NCBI GenBank assembly: GCA_005843825.1 | Contig: SZXX01000029.1 | Location: 1-64,000 of the forward strand | DNA: 64,000 nt | Direction: 5' to 3' | Origin: Chlorobium sp. | GTDB lineage: Bacteria > Bacteroidota > Chlorobiia > Chlorobiales > Chlorobiaceae | Shown: positions 50,033-59,175 of the stretch, one piece after another | How the letters are laid out: each line of letters begins with the position of its first letter | Position numbering within the stretch: the stretch's first letter is position 1 | The notes under the pieces: model-generated | What the model saw: the letters and a program-made list of their open reading frames with translations, nothing else | What the model was told of the DNA's origin: nothing | Database searches by the model: none | Translations under genes and position numbers: made by a program

Positions 50033-51874
50033 CTATGTGCTGAGATTTTTTACTTTTAGTTGGTTGTCCTCACCTACTATTTCTTGATAGGTACCGATTC
50101 GTTTTATGCCGCCGTCTGCTAGTTCAACTATTTGGGTGCAGTTTTTCAATGTAGTGAGACGATGCGCTATAATAAGTATGGTAAGGTCTTGGCCCAGGGA
50201 TTCTATGGATTGCATTACGGCTTGTTCGGTTTTGTTGTCGAGGGCGCTGGTGGCTTCGTCGAAGATGATAACATCAGTTCTTTTATACAGTGCTCTTGCT
50301 ATGCCTATTCTTTGGCGTTGTCCTCCTGAGAGGCGGATGCCTCGTTCGCCTACGAATGTTTGGTATTTTTTTGACCAGGTTTCTATAATGTCGTCGATTT
50401 TGGCTTGTTGGGCTGCTTGTTTGACCAGGGCGTGGTCAATTTTATTTATGGGGACTCCAAAGGCTATGTTTTCCTGGATGGTGCTGTCGGCCAGGAAGAT
50501 GGCCTGAGGAACGTGGGCTATATGGGCCTGCCAGTTGCGGGTGTTGTGGGTTGTGATTTTTTGATTATCGATTTCAAGGGTTCCTTCGTTGGGCTGGAGC
50601 AGTCCCATGACTATATCGAGGAGGGTGCTTTTGCCGCTCCCGGTAAGGCCGATGAAGCCGATGCGGCTGCCTTTTGGAATGGAAAGGTCGAGGTTTTTGA
50701 GTATCCAAGGTGTTTGGGGGGTATATCGAAATGAGATTTGCTTTAAGGTTATCTGCTGCTGAAACGGGATTGGTTTTGCGGGTGGCTGGTCGACATATTC
50801 GGGGAGTGGCTGGTCGAGCAGTTCGAGGGTGTCTTTTAAAGAGACCTGTCCGCTTTGAATGCTGCTCCATGAAGCATATCCTGCCTGCAGTACTGGCAAC
50901 AAACGCTGAGCGCCAAGGGCTAAGGCGCCAAGGACCGGGATCGCTTTGGTTATTCCATCGGGCTGGCGGGCAAGCGCATAAGCCAACATAGCGATAAGCA
51001 TCATTCCGAGTGCTTCGATGCCAAATCGTGGACTTTGACTGATAAAAGTGCTATTGGCTTGGGCCCGGCGCAAAGGAAGATCGGCGTTGCGGTATATATT
51101 GCAGTAGACTGCCTGGCAGCCGTCGATCAGGACATCGCGTATACCACCCAGACCTTCCTGTAAAGATTTGATGAGCTGTGTTGATTCGCGGGCCATACTT
51201 TGACTGTTGAACAACATTCTGCCATTGGTAAGCTTTATAATGATGGCGTATATCAAGCCAAATCCTCCAAAGGCGGCTAAAGCGATTACCGGGTCAATAG
51301 ATATAAGAGCTATGAGGATTACAATTAGCATGATTGCTGAACTAATGAGTGTCAAGCTAGGTATTATGATCGACCCTATTACGCTGTTCGCTTTACCTGA
51401 AATACCGTTTATGACTTCACTGCTGTTTCGGGCGGCATGTATTGAGTATGGCTGGTAGAGTGTTCTGCGGTAAATGCTGATACTTAGGTCTGCAAGTGTT
51501 GCAAAGGAGATGCGGGTGCTGGCCCAGAGGAGCAGAAGGCGCATGGCGCCGCTTATTAAGGCTGCGAGGGCGAAGGTGAAGGTTAGAATAAAGAGAAAAT
51601 CAGTTGGCAGTAGGCAGTTGGCAGTCGGCACTGCGTGAGTTGGCAGTGAAGAGTTAAGAGTTGTATAGCCAAATGTGTGGATCAGGGATTGGGTTGTGGG
51701 GTGGTTTATGATTTTTTCTGGGTTGGTCAGGACGGCTAGAAATGGGAGGACTGCTCCTATGCTTAGGATTTCGGCGAATGAGGCGGCGAACATCAGGATT
51801 AAGAGGAGAAATACCTGGGTTCTTCGCCTTTTTGATATATGGGACCAGAGACGGAGGAGAAGGGGGAAGATCAT
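50033..51874 (-). CDS. ABC exporter (MsbA/PglK-like), candidate lipid-linked glycan flippase
   Basis: The ATG at 51874 gives 613 residues; the frame further upstream is repeat DNA. Six membrane segments fill residues 10-300. The nucleotide-binding domain has GLTGSGKST (Walker A), LSGGQRQR, VIIFDEATSALD (Walker B) and IAHR. It resembles PglK, which flips lipid-linked glycans with ATP. Residues about 72-92 (SSLPTHAVPTANCLLPTD), in the outer loop between helices 1 and 2, are encoded by GGCAGT-repeat DNA in frame. The C-terminus (KNLST) also ends in a repeat. No Wzx was found, so it may be the locus flippase. Confidence 0.85.
   Translation of the reverse strand: MIFPLLLRLWSHISKRRRTQVFLLLILMFAASFAEILSIGAVLPFLAVLTNPEKIINHPTTQSLIHTFGYTTLNSSLPTHAVPTANCLLPTDFLFILTFTFALAALISGAMRLLLLWASTRISFATLADLSISIYRRTLYQPYSIHAARNSSEVINGISGKANSVIGSIIIPSLTLISSAIMLIVILIALISIDPVIALAAFGGFGLIYAIIIKLTNGRMLFNSQSMARESTQLIKSLQEGLGGIRDVLIDGCQAVYCNIYRNADLPLRRAQANSTFISQSPRFGIEALGMMLIAMLAYALARQPDGITKAIPVLGALALGAQRLLPVLQAGYASWSSIQSGQVSLKDTLELLDQPLPEYVDQPPAKPIPFQQQITLKQISFRYTPQTPWILKNLDLSIPKGSRIGFIGLTGSGKSTLLDIVMGLLQPNEGTLEIDNQKITTHNTRNWQAHIAHVPQAIFLADSTIQENIAFGVPINKIDHALVKQAAQQAKIDDIIETWSKKYQTFVGERGIRLSGGQRQRIGIARALYKRTDVIIFDEATSALDNKTEQAVMQSIESLGQDLTILIIAHRLTTLKNCTQIVELADGGIKRIGTYQEIVGEDNQLKVKNLST
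51600..51662. repeat. GGCAGT repeats inside the ABC exporter gene
   Basis: AGTTGGCAGTAGGCAGTTGGC, then AGTCGGCACTGCG and TTGGCAGTGAAGAG, the same family as the spacer repeats, lie within the exporter gene. They keep the reading frame and encode about 20 residues of an outer loop. Confidence 0.85.
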
Positions 51875-51879
51875 TGAAG

Positions 51880-52054
51880 AAAGAGAGTTGGCAGTTTGCA
51901 ATTGGCAGTCGGCAATTGAAGAAAGATAGTTGGCAATTCGCAGTCAGCTGACGAAAACAAGAAAGTGGGCAGTTGGCAGTTGGCGGTTTTTCAATTTCTT
52001 CACTTGCCTTCTGTATTCTTCGATTGCCAACTGCTGACTGCAGACTGCCAACTA
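51880..52054. repeat. Spacer repeat block (right side of the ABC exporter gene)
   Basis: GAAAGAGAGTTGGCAGTTTGC, then AATTGGCAGTCGGC, AGTTGGCAGTTGGCGG and, near the four-helix-bundle gene, complementary copies such as GCCAACTGCTGACTGC, which point the other way. Both orientations therefore occur here. Confidence 0.85.
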
Positions 52055-52429
52055 TTAAGATTTAAGGGCGTATTTTTCAGGGTGTTGGGTCATGTGGTTG
52101 AGCATTCGGCCTACTTCGAGTCCTTTTGTTGTGAGATTTTGGTGTATTTCAGTAGTTATATATTCACAATTAAGGGCGAAATCAATCCACACTCCTGTTT
52201 CGCTGTTTTCCATATCAGCGTCTGATATTTTGGATAGAAAATGTGCTTTGTACTGTCTTTTCCGATAGCTTTCAGCAAGATTCGAACAAACAGCTCTTGA
52301 AGATCGCCTTACCTGGTCGGTTAATGAATATTTTTCTTCTACTGGAAAAAACTTGGTGATCCTAAAGATTTCCATAGCCATTTGAAAGGCTTTCTTGTAT
52401 ACGGTAAGATCTTTGAAACACGTATCCAT
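52055..52429 (-). CDS. Four-helix-bundle protein (23S rRNA-intervening-sequence / S23 family)
   Basis: The 124-residue all-helical protein has the family pattern: FKDLTVYKKAFQMAMEIFRI (LxVYKKA), FPVEEKYSLTDQVRRSSRAV (YxLxxQxRRSS), SNLAESYRKR and a last long helix. Members occur within rRNA intervening sequences or alone; distant relatives are the Avd accessory proteins of diversity-generating retroelements, but no reverse transcriptase is present here. Spacer repeats enclose it on both sides, so the gene and repeats may have moved as a unit. Function is unknown. Confidence 0.85.
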   Translation of the reverse strand: MDTCFKDLTVYKKAFQMAMEIFRITKFFPVEEKYSLTDQVRRSSRAVCSNLAESYRKRQYKAHFLSKISDADMENSETGVWIDFALNCEYITTEIHQNLTTKGLEVGRMLNHMTQHPEKYALKS

Positions 52430-52655
52430 TTATTGAAGAAAGAGAGTTGGCAAGTGAAGAAAAAAAGTTGGCAATTGGCAGTCTGCAGTTGGCCATTGAA
52501 ATCAAGAGAGTTGGCAGTTGGTAGTTGGCTGAGAAAGAGAGGGAATAGGGCCTATAGGACTAATGGGACTACTTATAATGACTCTGGGCTGGGACTCTCT
52601 TTCTTGACTGCCGACTGCAGACTGCCAACTACTTTCTTCGATTGCCTACTGCCTA
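52430..52655. repeat. Spacer repeat block with GGACTTATA-type copy
   Basis: GAAAGAGAGTTGGCAAG, TTGGCAATTGGCAGTCTGC and AGTTGGCAGTTGGTAGTTGGC are followed by GGGAATAGGGCCTATAGGAC, TAATGGGAC and CTTATAATG (the CTATAGGACTTATA family), then the complement GCCGACTGCAGACTGCC and GCCTACTGCCTACT. Both repeat families meet in this 226-base gap. Confidence 0.85.
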
Positions 52656-54626
52656 CTAGTTTTTCTGCTGGGGGGTTATGGGTAATTTTTTTGTTGTGCT
52701 TTCGGCTTCGCGTTGGAGGTGGTCGGTGGTGGCTATGCTGGGCTGGTATTCGGGAATCAATTTTTTGAGTATCTGCTTTATGCCTGTGATGTTGTCGGTT
52801 TTGATGTATTGCATAAGGTTGTTTAGTTCCGGCTCGAGTATGGGCCAGGGTATGAAGTGGTCGTTGGCCTTAAAGATTCGGGGGTGAGCTGTGGGTGAGG
52901 GGTTGTTGCCGATAAGCAGTTCTTCGTAGAGTTTTTCGCCGGGACGCAGGCCTGTGACTTTGATTTCGATATCACCGTGGGGGGTTTGGTGGTCGCGAAC
53001 CAAGAGGCCTGAGAGAGTGACCATGCGATGGGCCAGATCGATGATTTTAACCGGGTCGCCCATATCAAGCAGATAGACCTCGCCTCCCCTGCCCATGCTA
53101 CCGGCATGGATAACGAGCTGGGCTGCTTCGGGGATGGTCATGAAGTAACGGGTAATCTCTTTATGCGTGATAGTGATTGGTCCTCCCTGGCTGATCTGGG
53201 TGCGAAAGAGTGGAACGACTGAACCACTGCTACCGAGGACGTTGCCGAAGCGAACCATACTTAAGCTGGTGGTGTTGCCGGATTCAGCGGAGAATGCCTG
53301 AAGAATGAGTTCACAGAGGCGTTTGCTGGCTCCCATGACGTTAGTTGGGCGGACTGCTTTGTCGGTGCTGACAAGTATCAGAGCCGGTGTTCTATGCTGA
53401 CGGACAGCTTTGGCAAGGCTGAGGGTACCGAGAACGTTGTTGCGAACCCCCTGGGAAATATTGTATTCAACCATCGGGACATGCTTGTAGGCTGCGGCAT
53501 GGTAGATGACAGATGGCTGGTAGATGCGAATGATATTGGAAATATGTGCCTCATTTGTGACGTCAGCGAGGAGAGGGACGATGAGTGTGCCAAAATCATT
53601 TTTCAGGTTCAGCTCAATCAGGCTGTTGTGAATATTAAAGAGGTTGTATTCTGCATTATCAACAAGAAGCAGTTTGGCGGGTTGAAGGGCAAGCAGCTGC
53701 AGGGAGAGTTCACTTCCAATGCTGCCTCCTGCACCGGTTACCATAATGACTTTACCGGTAATGGAGTTTATGGTCAGTTGATCGCTGAGTGGCGTGGTAT
53801 CGCGACCAAGGAGATCTTCGATATCTATTTTTTTGATTTCGGTGATGGTGATTTTACCTTCGGTGAGGTCCTGAATGTTTGGCAGGAAGCGAAGATTTAC
53901 AGGATAGTTCTTGAAGTGTTCGACAATCTCCAGCCTACGGAAACGAGTAATTTTAGGGCTGGCCAGGAGAATGTTTTTAATGTTATGTCGTTGAATGACC
54001 GGCAGGGCATCGCTTGGGCTATAGACCATGTGCCCGTTGATGGTGCGCCCATATAAAGAGGGGTCGTCGTCAATGAAACCCGCAATATTGAGATTGGGAA
54101 GGCTTGAAATGACATTCTGCACCTGTAAGCCTGATAAACAGGCTCCATAGATGAGTATTTGTTCAGAGGAGGAGCTGTTTTTTTTGTCATTGTTTTTGTT
54201 GTTGTGCAACGAAAACCAGTAGCGAATATAACCCCTGCTGAACAGTGTTATAAGGAGAATAATGATTGGCTGCAGGAAGACAATCGACCGGGGAATATCC
54301 GGGGTATTGAGTAATAAATGTGCCACGATCAAGAAAAAAGCGTAGATAACTACCGCTTTGAGGATGGTGATAAAAGCCGCAAGTCCATGATAGCGATAAA
54401 TTGCACGGTAGAGGCCTTTTTTTATAAAAATCGGCAGCATAAGGAGCGGGGCAAGAAGGTATATAACCCACTCCTGCCCCGTAGGAAGACGAACAGAGTC
54501 GTACCGGAATGAGAATGCAAGCCAAACACTGCACAGAGATGCCGTGAGGTCAAAAAGGAGAGCAAGAGCCTTTTTTTGACCTTGAGAGAGACTCAATATA
54601 CTTTTTTGGATTTTAGTTTTGTCCAT
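52656..54626 (-). CDS. PglF/WbpM-like nucleotide-sugar 4,6-dehydratase with membrane domain
   Basis: The ATG at 54626 gives 656 residues. Four N-terminal membrane helices (about residues 20-130) precede a CapD-like region: ASLCSVWLAFSFRYD, then IYGACLSGLQV, the second Rossmann VTGAGGSIGSELSLQL, STDKAVRPTNVMGASKR (MxxxK) and RFGNVLGSSGSVVPLF. PglF and WbpM convert UDP-GlcNAc to the 4-keto-6-deoxy sugar that PglE aminates. It overlaps the Wzc gene by 14 bases. Its C-terminus (PQQKN) lies at a repeat edge. Confidence 0.88.
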   Translation of the reverse strand: MDKTKIQKSILSLSQGQKKALALLFDLTASLCSVWLAFSFRYDSVRLPTGQEWVIYLLAPLLMLPIFIKKGLYRAIYRYHGLAAFITILKAVVIYAFFLIVAHLLLNTPDIPRSIVFLQPIIILLITLFSRGYIRYWFSLHNNKNNDKKNSSSSEQILIYGACLSGLQVQNVISSLPNLNIAGFIDDDPSLYGRTINGHMVYSPSDALPVIQRHNIKNILLASPKITRFRRLEIVEHFKNYPVNLRFLPNIQDLTEGKITITEIKKIDIEDLLGRDTTPLSDQLTINSITGKVIMVTGAGGSIGSELSLQLLALQPAKLLLVDNAEYNLFNIHNSLIELNLKNDFGTLIVPLLADVTNEAHISNIIRIYQPSVIYHAAAYKHVPMVEYNISQGVRNNVLGTLSLAKAVRQHRTPALILVSTDKAVRPTNVMGASKRLCELILQAFSAESGNTTSLSMVRFGNVLGSSGSVVPLFRTQISQGGPITITHKEITRYFMTIPEAAQLVIHAGSMGRGGEVYLLDMGDPVKIIDLAHRMVTLSGLLVRDHQTPHGDIEIKVTGLRPGEKLYEELLIGNNPSPTAHPRIFKANDHFIPWPILEPELNNLMQYIKTDNITGIKQILKKLIPEYQPSIATTDHLQREAESTTKKLPITPQQKN

Positions 54627-57027
54627 AGTAATTGCCCCTATTGCCATACCCATATTTGTGGTGACCGTATTTGCCGTAGCCATAGCTATTCTTGAGGGAG
54701 CCAATGAGGGCGACACCAATGATGTTGGAGAAAATCAGATGGTCATCGGCAAGATCTTTCAGTGGTTTGCGTGGAGTGTGGTTCAAGCGTGCTGCAATCA
54801 GGATGCCATCGACAGTTTGGGCCAGCTGGGCTGCATCGCTGAGAAATAGCGGAGGACTATCAATAAGGACTAGATCAAATTTTGTTTCAAGGTATAAAAT
54901 GAGATCCTGCATTTTTTGGGACGAGAGGAACTCGTTGGGATTCGGAATTTTTTTACCCGCGGTAATGACGCTCAGATTAGCGACATGGGTGGACTTAATA
55001 AAACTGTCATCGATGGTTTTAAGATCGCTATAGAGATAGTCGGTAAGGCCAACTTCCCGTTTTATTTTAAAGATGTTGTGCTGGGAAGCGAGGCGGAGGT
55101 CGCAGTCGATGATGATGACTCTTCGACCATTGAGGGCAAGGGCCATACCAAGATTGGTACAAACGGAGGATTTGCCTTCAGCTATTGAAACACCTGAGAT
55201 AATAAGAGAGCGTATGGGGTTGTCTATAGAGCAATAACTGATTGCTGTTCTAAGGGTACGAAAACTTTCGGCATACCAGGAGGAGAGGCGGTCGGTAATC
55301 AGTGGGACAGTGTTGCGTTGATCAGTGCTGAGTTGATCAGTCTCCTTTATGTAATTACCCAAGGTTGCCTTCGAGCCATCGGGCGTGTTGGTAACATAAG
55401 GGATTTGTGATAGAACCGTGAAGCCCTGGTTTTTTAAACTGATTTCGTCTTTGATGCTGTCGTCCAGAAATTCGCTAATTAAGGTGTAGATGGATGCCAT
55501 TACTCCGCCGATAAGAAGGCCGATAAGCATACTTTTCAGGGGGCTGGAATTTGCGGGGAAGAAGGGGCGAAAAGCGCTACCGATTATGGAGACGTTGCCA
55601 ACTTCAGAACCGAGCAGGATGCGGCTTTCATCGAGCTTTTCTTTGAGGAATGTGTAGGTTTTTCCGGCAACATCGCGGTCACGCTGGAGTTTGGCGTAGT
55701 CCTGCTGTTTTTTGGGAAGAAGGTTGACCCTGGCTTCGTAGCCCTGTTTAAGCTTCTCATATTCAATAGCGCTGTTACTGAGGAGGTTGAGCTTGCGTTC
55801 TGTTTCTAGTTTTTCAGCAATGAGGTCGAAGCTATATTTTTTTGTTCTGCCGGTGTAGTTGATTTCTCCTGCTATCTGGCTACGACTGAGGTTTTCGTAA
55901 CGTGATTGTGCAGCATCGAGCTGCTGCTTTTTGTTTCTGGTGTCGGCGTCATCTACACCTTTTTCGGCAATGAGCTGAACGTATTGTTTCTGCTGATTTT
56001 TAATATCCTCGAGGATGGCTGAGAGCTTGGCGTTTACTGTTTTGGCTATACGAGTACTGAGGATCCGGTCGGCCTCGGTGAGTTTTGACTGGAGAAAGTC
56101 GAGACTGTTTTGAGTTATACGGCTTTCTGTTTTGAGTTCGTTGACTTTGGATTCGATCTCTGTGACTTTTGAGAGAAGCTGCCCTACATTGCCGGAATTC
56201 TCATACATTTTGTTGCTCTCCATGTACCTGGAGAGGGTGCTGTCGGTTTGGGCAACGAATTTCTGCTGATTGTGGAGCATTTCGGCAATGAACGTGCTCG
56301 ACTGCTTGTATTTTTCGGATTTGCGGTTAATATCGGCGTTTTTATAGGCATTGCAGAGCGTGTTGGTAAGATAGACGGCTTCATCCTGGAAAGGGCTGGC
56401 AACAGAGACTTTGATGAGAGATGTTTCGCGCACCGGGTCTACCTTGATACGAACACTGAGCTTCATGGCGTTTATCCGGATAAAATCATCCGGGTATTCA
56501 GGCCCATTGAGGTTCATGGTTTGCGCTGAGCGCTTGTCAGAGAAGGGCGAAACCAAGGTGATGAGGTCGTCGAAGGATGAACGGTATTGCCGTTTACCGA
56601 AGAATTCGAGGGAGTCGCGCTTAGTGGTTTTAAGCAGTTCGCGGACGGCGAGCTGGGTAATGGGCATCGAGGTTAAGAGCTCTACATCTTTTTTTACCGC
56701 TTTGGCATCGGACTCACCTGTGGTGCCAAGAGCTGCGTCAACGGGGTTGTTGCCGAAGGGATTGTCTATCAGCATTATGGATTCTGCATAATAGGCGGGC
56801 TCTTCGGCCTTATGAAATAGCCAGGCGAGAGCGACAGAAATAATGAGAAAGAAAATGATGCCGTATTTGCGGCGGTTGAGGACATTGAAGAGTTCTCTAA
56901 TGTCAATTTCCTTCATAGGCTCGCCGAAGTACTCCTGAATTTTTGGCTGCTGCTGACCCTTATTGGGAGAGGGGTTAGAGGCTCTATTCAGGTTGTTGTC
57001 AGTGCCGGGCGGCTGAGTATCTGGCAT
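54613..57027 (-). CDS. wzc: Wzc-type polysaccharide co-polymerase and tyrosine autokinase
   Basis: The 804-residue protein has a Wzz domain from about residue 40 with two membrane segments (YGIIFFLIISVALAWLF; LKSMLIGLLIGGVMASIYTL) around a long periplasmic coiled coil. The C-terminal BY-kinase has Walker A GVSIAEGKSS, where AEGKSS replaces the usual GEGKST, and Walker A' IIIDCDLRLASQ, then LVLIDSPPLF. The tail (NSYGYGKYGHHKYGYG, then NYYGQN) has seven Tyr, the usual autophosphorylation cluster. It controls chain length. The tail overlaps the PglF-like start. Confidence 0.92.
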   Translation of the reverse strand: MPDTQPPGTDNNLNRASNPSPNKGQQQPKIQEYFGEPMKEIDIRELFNVLNRRKYGIIFFLIISVALAWLFHKAEEPAYYAESIMLIDNPFGNNPVDAALGTTGESDAKAVKKDVELLTSMPITQLAVRELLKTTKRDSLEFFGKRQYRSSFDDLITLVSPFSDKRSAQTMNLNGPEYPDDFIRINAMKLSVRIKVDPVRETSLIKVSVASPFQDEAVYLTNTLCNAYKNADINRKSEKYKQSSTFIAEMLHNQQKFVAQTDSTLSRYMESNKMYENSGNVGQLLSKVTEIESKVNELKTESRITQNSLDFLQSKLTEADRILSTRIAKTVNAKLSAILEDIKNQQKQYVQLIAEKGVDDADTRNKKQQLDAAQSRYENLSRSQIAGEINYTGRTKKYSFDLIAEKLETERKLNLLSNSAIEYEKLKQGYEARVNLLPKKQQDYAKLQRDRDVAGKTYTFLKEKLDESRILLGSEVGNVSIIGSAFRPFFPANSSPLKSMLIGLLIGGVMASIYTLISEFLDDSIKDEISLKNQGFTVLSQIPYVTNTPDGSKATLGNYIKETDQLSTDQRNTVPLITDRLSSWYAESFRTLRTAISYCSIDNPIRSLIISGVSIAEGKSSVCTNLGMALALNGRRVIIIDCDLRLASQHNIFKIKREVGLTDYLYSDLKTIDDSFIKSTHVANLSVITAGKKIPNPNEFLSSQKMQDLILYLETKFDLVLIDSPPLFLSDAAQLAQTVDGILIAARLNHTPRKPLKDLADDHLIFSNIIGVALIGSLKNSYGYGKYGHHKYGYGNRGNYYGQN

Positions 57028-57072
57028 GATGGTCTATAGAGTGAGTTGTAACCTGTTACTAGCTGATCCACA

Positions 57073-57612
57073 TTAATACTTGCTGATCTGCTTCAAAATG
57101 TAATAGGAATTGAATCCGCCTGAGATGAGGCTAATAACCTGGGAGATTGTTGCCAGGGAGATGCCATTATCTTCGGGAATGATGACTGTGTCGTTCGGTT
57201 TGAGGACCACGAATGAGGAGCGGTCGCCGTTTTTCAAGAATTTTTTGAAGTTTACTTTGTAGAACTGGGTGCCGTCAGGGTCGGGGTATTTGCGGATTAC
57301 TATGATTTTTTTCGGGTTGGCATTAGGGCTTATGCCACCTACCGTAGTGATAAGGGTGGCAAGATCGGCATCTTCTTGAACAATGACTTGACCAGAATGG
57401 TTGGCCTGACCGAGTACGTTGATGGTCATGAGAATGTTACCAAAGTCGTCGGTGAAGTAGGAGTCTTGGACTAGGGGGTAGCTAGGGCCGTTAACACCTT
57501 TGAAGCTCTCTGATTTATCGCGAATTGCGCTTGGTTCGGCAGCGGAAGATATAGATGAAAGGGTGGTAAGCAACAGGCACTGTATTGATAGGAAGAGGAT
57601 TAGGCGTTTCAT
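57073..57612 (-). CDS. SLBB-domain polysaccharide export protein (short Wza-like)
   Basis: A 179-residue protein with an N-terminal signal sequence (about residues 1-24, LILFLSIQCLLLTTLSSISSA) and an SLBB domain: MTINVLGQANHSGQVIV, ATLITTVGGISPNA and VLKPNDTVIIPE. There is no Wza lipobox, and the poly-export (PES) domain and C-terminal helix of full Wza are missing, so it is a reduced form. It would be in the periplasm, linking Wzc to an outer-membrane exit. It lies 45 bases before the Wzc gene in the same direction. Confidence 0.8.
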   Translation of the reverse strand: MKRLILFLSIQCLLLTTLSSISSAAEPSAIRDKSESFKGVNGPSYPLVQDSYFTDDFGNILMTINVLGQANHSGQVIVQEDADLATLITTVGGISPNANPKKIIVIRKYPDPDGTQFYKVNFKKFLKNGDRSSFVVLKPNDTVIIPEDNGISLATISQVISLISGGFNSYYILKQISKY

Positions 57613-57990
57613 AGAGTGCTGATTTTCTTAGTGCTGAGTGCTGAGGTGAAAGTGCTGAGTGAAGTCAAGATAAGTTGGCTGTTGGCAATGAAAAAAAATA
57701 TGCATGCGCCGATTTTAACAGTAATATAGGGATTTTGTTAATTTTTTCGGCTTGGGGTTTTTATTTGGGCTTGCTGGCTTTCATTCGAGAGTGTTGGCAA
57801 TGCTGTGACAGAGAGAGAATAGGACCTATAGGGCTTATATGCTGTAGGGTTATAACAAGAGTGTGAAATCAGGGAAAGTTGGCAATTGGCAGTCAGCAGT
57901 TGAAGTCTGGGGACAGTTGGCAACTTTCTAAGTGCTGAGTGCTGAGGTGAAAGTGCTGAGTTAAGAATTGAAATAGTGGGCAGTGGGCAG
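57613..57990. repeat. Repeat-rich spacer upstream of the SLBB gene
   Basis: The gap has AGTGCTGAGTGCTGAGG at both ends, AGTTGGCTGTTGGC and AGTTGGCAATTGGCAGTC, and the AGGACCTATAGGGCTTATA family (57817-57862). One low-complexity AT-rich stretch (57680-57780) has no gene. Reading frames in it are repeat units. Confidence 0.85.
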
Positions 57991-59175
57991 TCACGTCTCG
58001 GCACTTAGTGCTTTCGTTTTGGGTTGGACTTTGGTTATGGCTTTCAGGATTGTTTCGGCTACGTATTCTCTTTGGGTGTTGGTCATTAGTGATCCGGAGG
58101 GGAGGCAGAGGCCCTGGTTGAAGAGGGATTCTGAGACTCCGCTCGTGTAACTAGGATATGGTGCGAATATTGGTTGAAGGTGCATTGGTTTCCATAGGAG
58201 TCGGGCTTCTATTTGGTGCTGCTTCAGGTGGTGATACAATTCTTCATGGTTGATGCCGGTTTCTGCGGGGTTAATCAGTATTGTGGTTAACCAGTAGTTT
58301 GAGAAGTAGCGCCGGGAGGGTTCGGTCAGGAATGTGAGCTCTTCTATGTTTTGAAATGCTTCGCGGTAAAAGGAGTTGTTTTCGCGCCTTTTGGCGACTC
58401 TTTCGTCAAGTATTTCCATCTGGCCTAGGCCGATACCAGCGCAGATGTTGCTCATCCGGTAGTTGTAGCCGATTTGTGAATGCTGGTAGTGCGGGGCTTC
58501 GTCCCTAGCCTGGGTTGCAAGAAACGTGGCCTGGCTGCAAAGTGATTTATTGGCAGAGACAAGCGCTCCTCCACCGGAAGTAGTTATGATTTTGTTGCCA
58601 TTGAAAGAGTATACACCCATTTCACCATAGGTACCGCAGTGGTTTCCGTCATAGGTGGAACCGAGGGCTTCGGCGGCATCTTCAAGAACAGGTATGTCGA
58701 ACTCTTTTGAGACGGCCATAATGCCTTCTATATCGGCGGGCATTCCGTAGAGGTGGACGAGTAGAATCAGTTTAGGTTTTTTTCCGGTTTTACGGATCCT
58801 TTCCTGAATGGCCTGCCTGAGCAGGTTGGGGTCCATGTTCCAGGTTGAAGGTTCTGAATCTATAAAGACCGGTATTGCATGGAGGTAAACAATCGGATTG
58901 GCTGAGGCGGCAAAAGTGAAGGTTGAACAAAGTACTTCGTCGCCCGGCTTGACTCCGAGTATGATTAGGGCAAGGTGGATGGCTGCTGTGCCTGATGAGA
59001 GGCATGAGCAGGCGGTTGCTGCAGTATAGGAGCGAAGTGCTTCTTCAAAGTCTGCGACATTCTGACCGAGGGGGAATACCTGATTGTGCTCTATTGCATC
59101 TATGACATATTTCATTTCATTGCCGCTCATGTGAGGGGATGAGAGGCGGATGAGGCCGATGGGATCAGGGGACAT
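57991..59175 (-). CDS. PglE-like DegT/DnrJ/EryC1 aminotransferase
   Basis: The ATG at 59175 (SPDPIGLIRLSSPHMSGNE) gives 394 residues; a longer frame to 59253 runs into repeat DNA. The PLP enzyme has GTAAIHLALIILGVKPGDEV, LEDAAEALGSTYDG, the Lys in FNGNKIITTSGGG and IGYNYRMSNICAGIGLGQM. PglE and LegC enzymes have the same build and make UDP-4-amino sugars. With the PglF-like dehydratase near it and the PglD/PglC-like genes at 16.6-17.8 kb, a bacillosamine-type path is complete. The last residues (KALSAET) come from a repeat copy. Confidence 0.85.
   Translation of the reverse strand: MSPDPIGLIRLSSPHMSGNEMKYVIDAIEHNQVFPLGQNVADFEEALRSYTAATACSCLSSGTAAIHLALIILGVKPGDEVLCSTFTFAASANPIVYLHAIPVFIDSEPSTWNMDPNLLRQAIQERIRKTGKKPKLILLVHLYGMPADIEGIMAVSKEFDIPVLEDAAEALGSTYDGNHCGTYGEMGVYSFNGNKIITTSGGGALVSANKSLCSQATFLATQARDEAPHYQHSQIGYNYRMSNICAGIGLGQMEILDERVAKRRENNSFYREAFQNIEELTFLTEPSRRYFSNYWLTTILINPAETGINHEELYHHLKQHQIEARLLWKPMHLQPIFAPYPSYTSGVSESLFNQGLCLPSGSLMTNTQREYVAETILKAITKVQPKTKALSAET

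Noticed and set aside
52055-52429. Avd gene of a diversity-generating retroelement
   Set aside because: No reverse transcriptase, template repeat or variable repeat was found within reach; the protein fits the stand-alone four-helix-bundle family.
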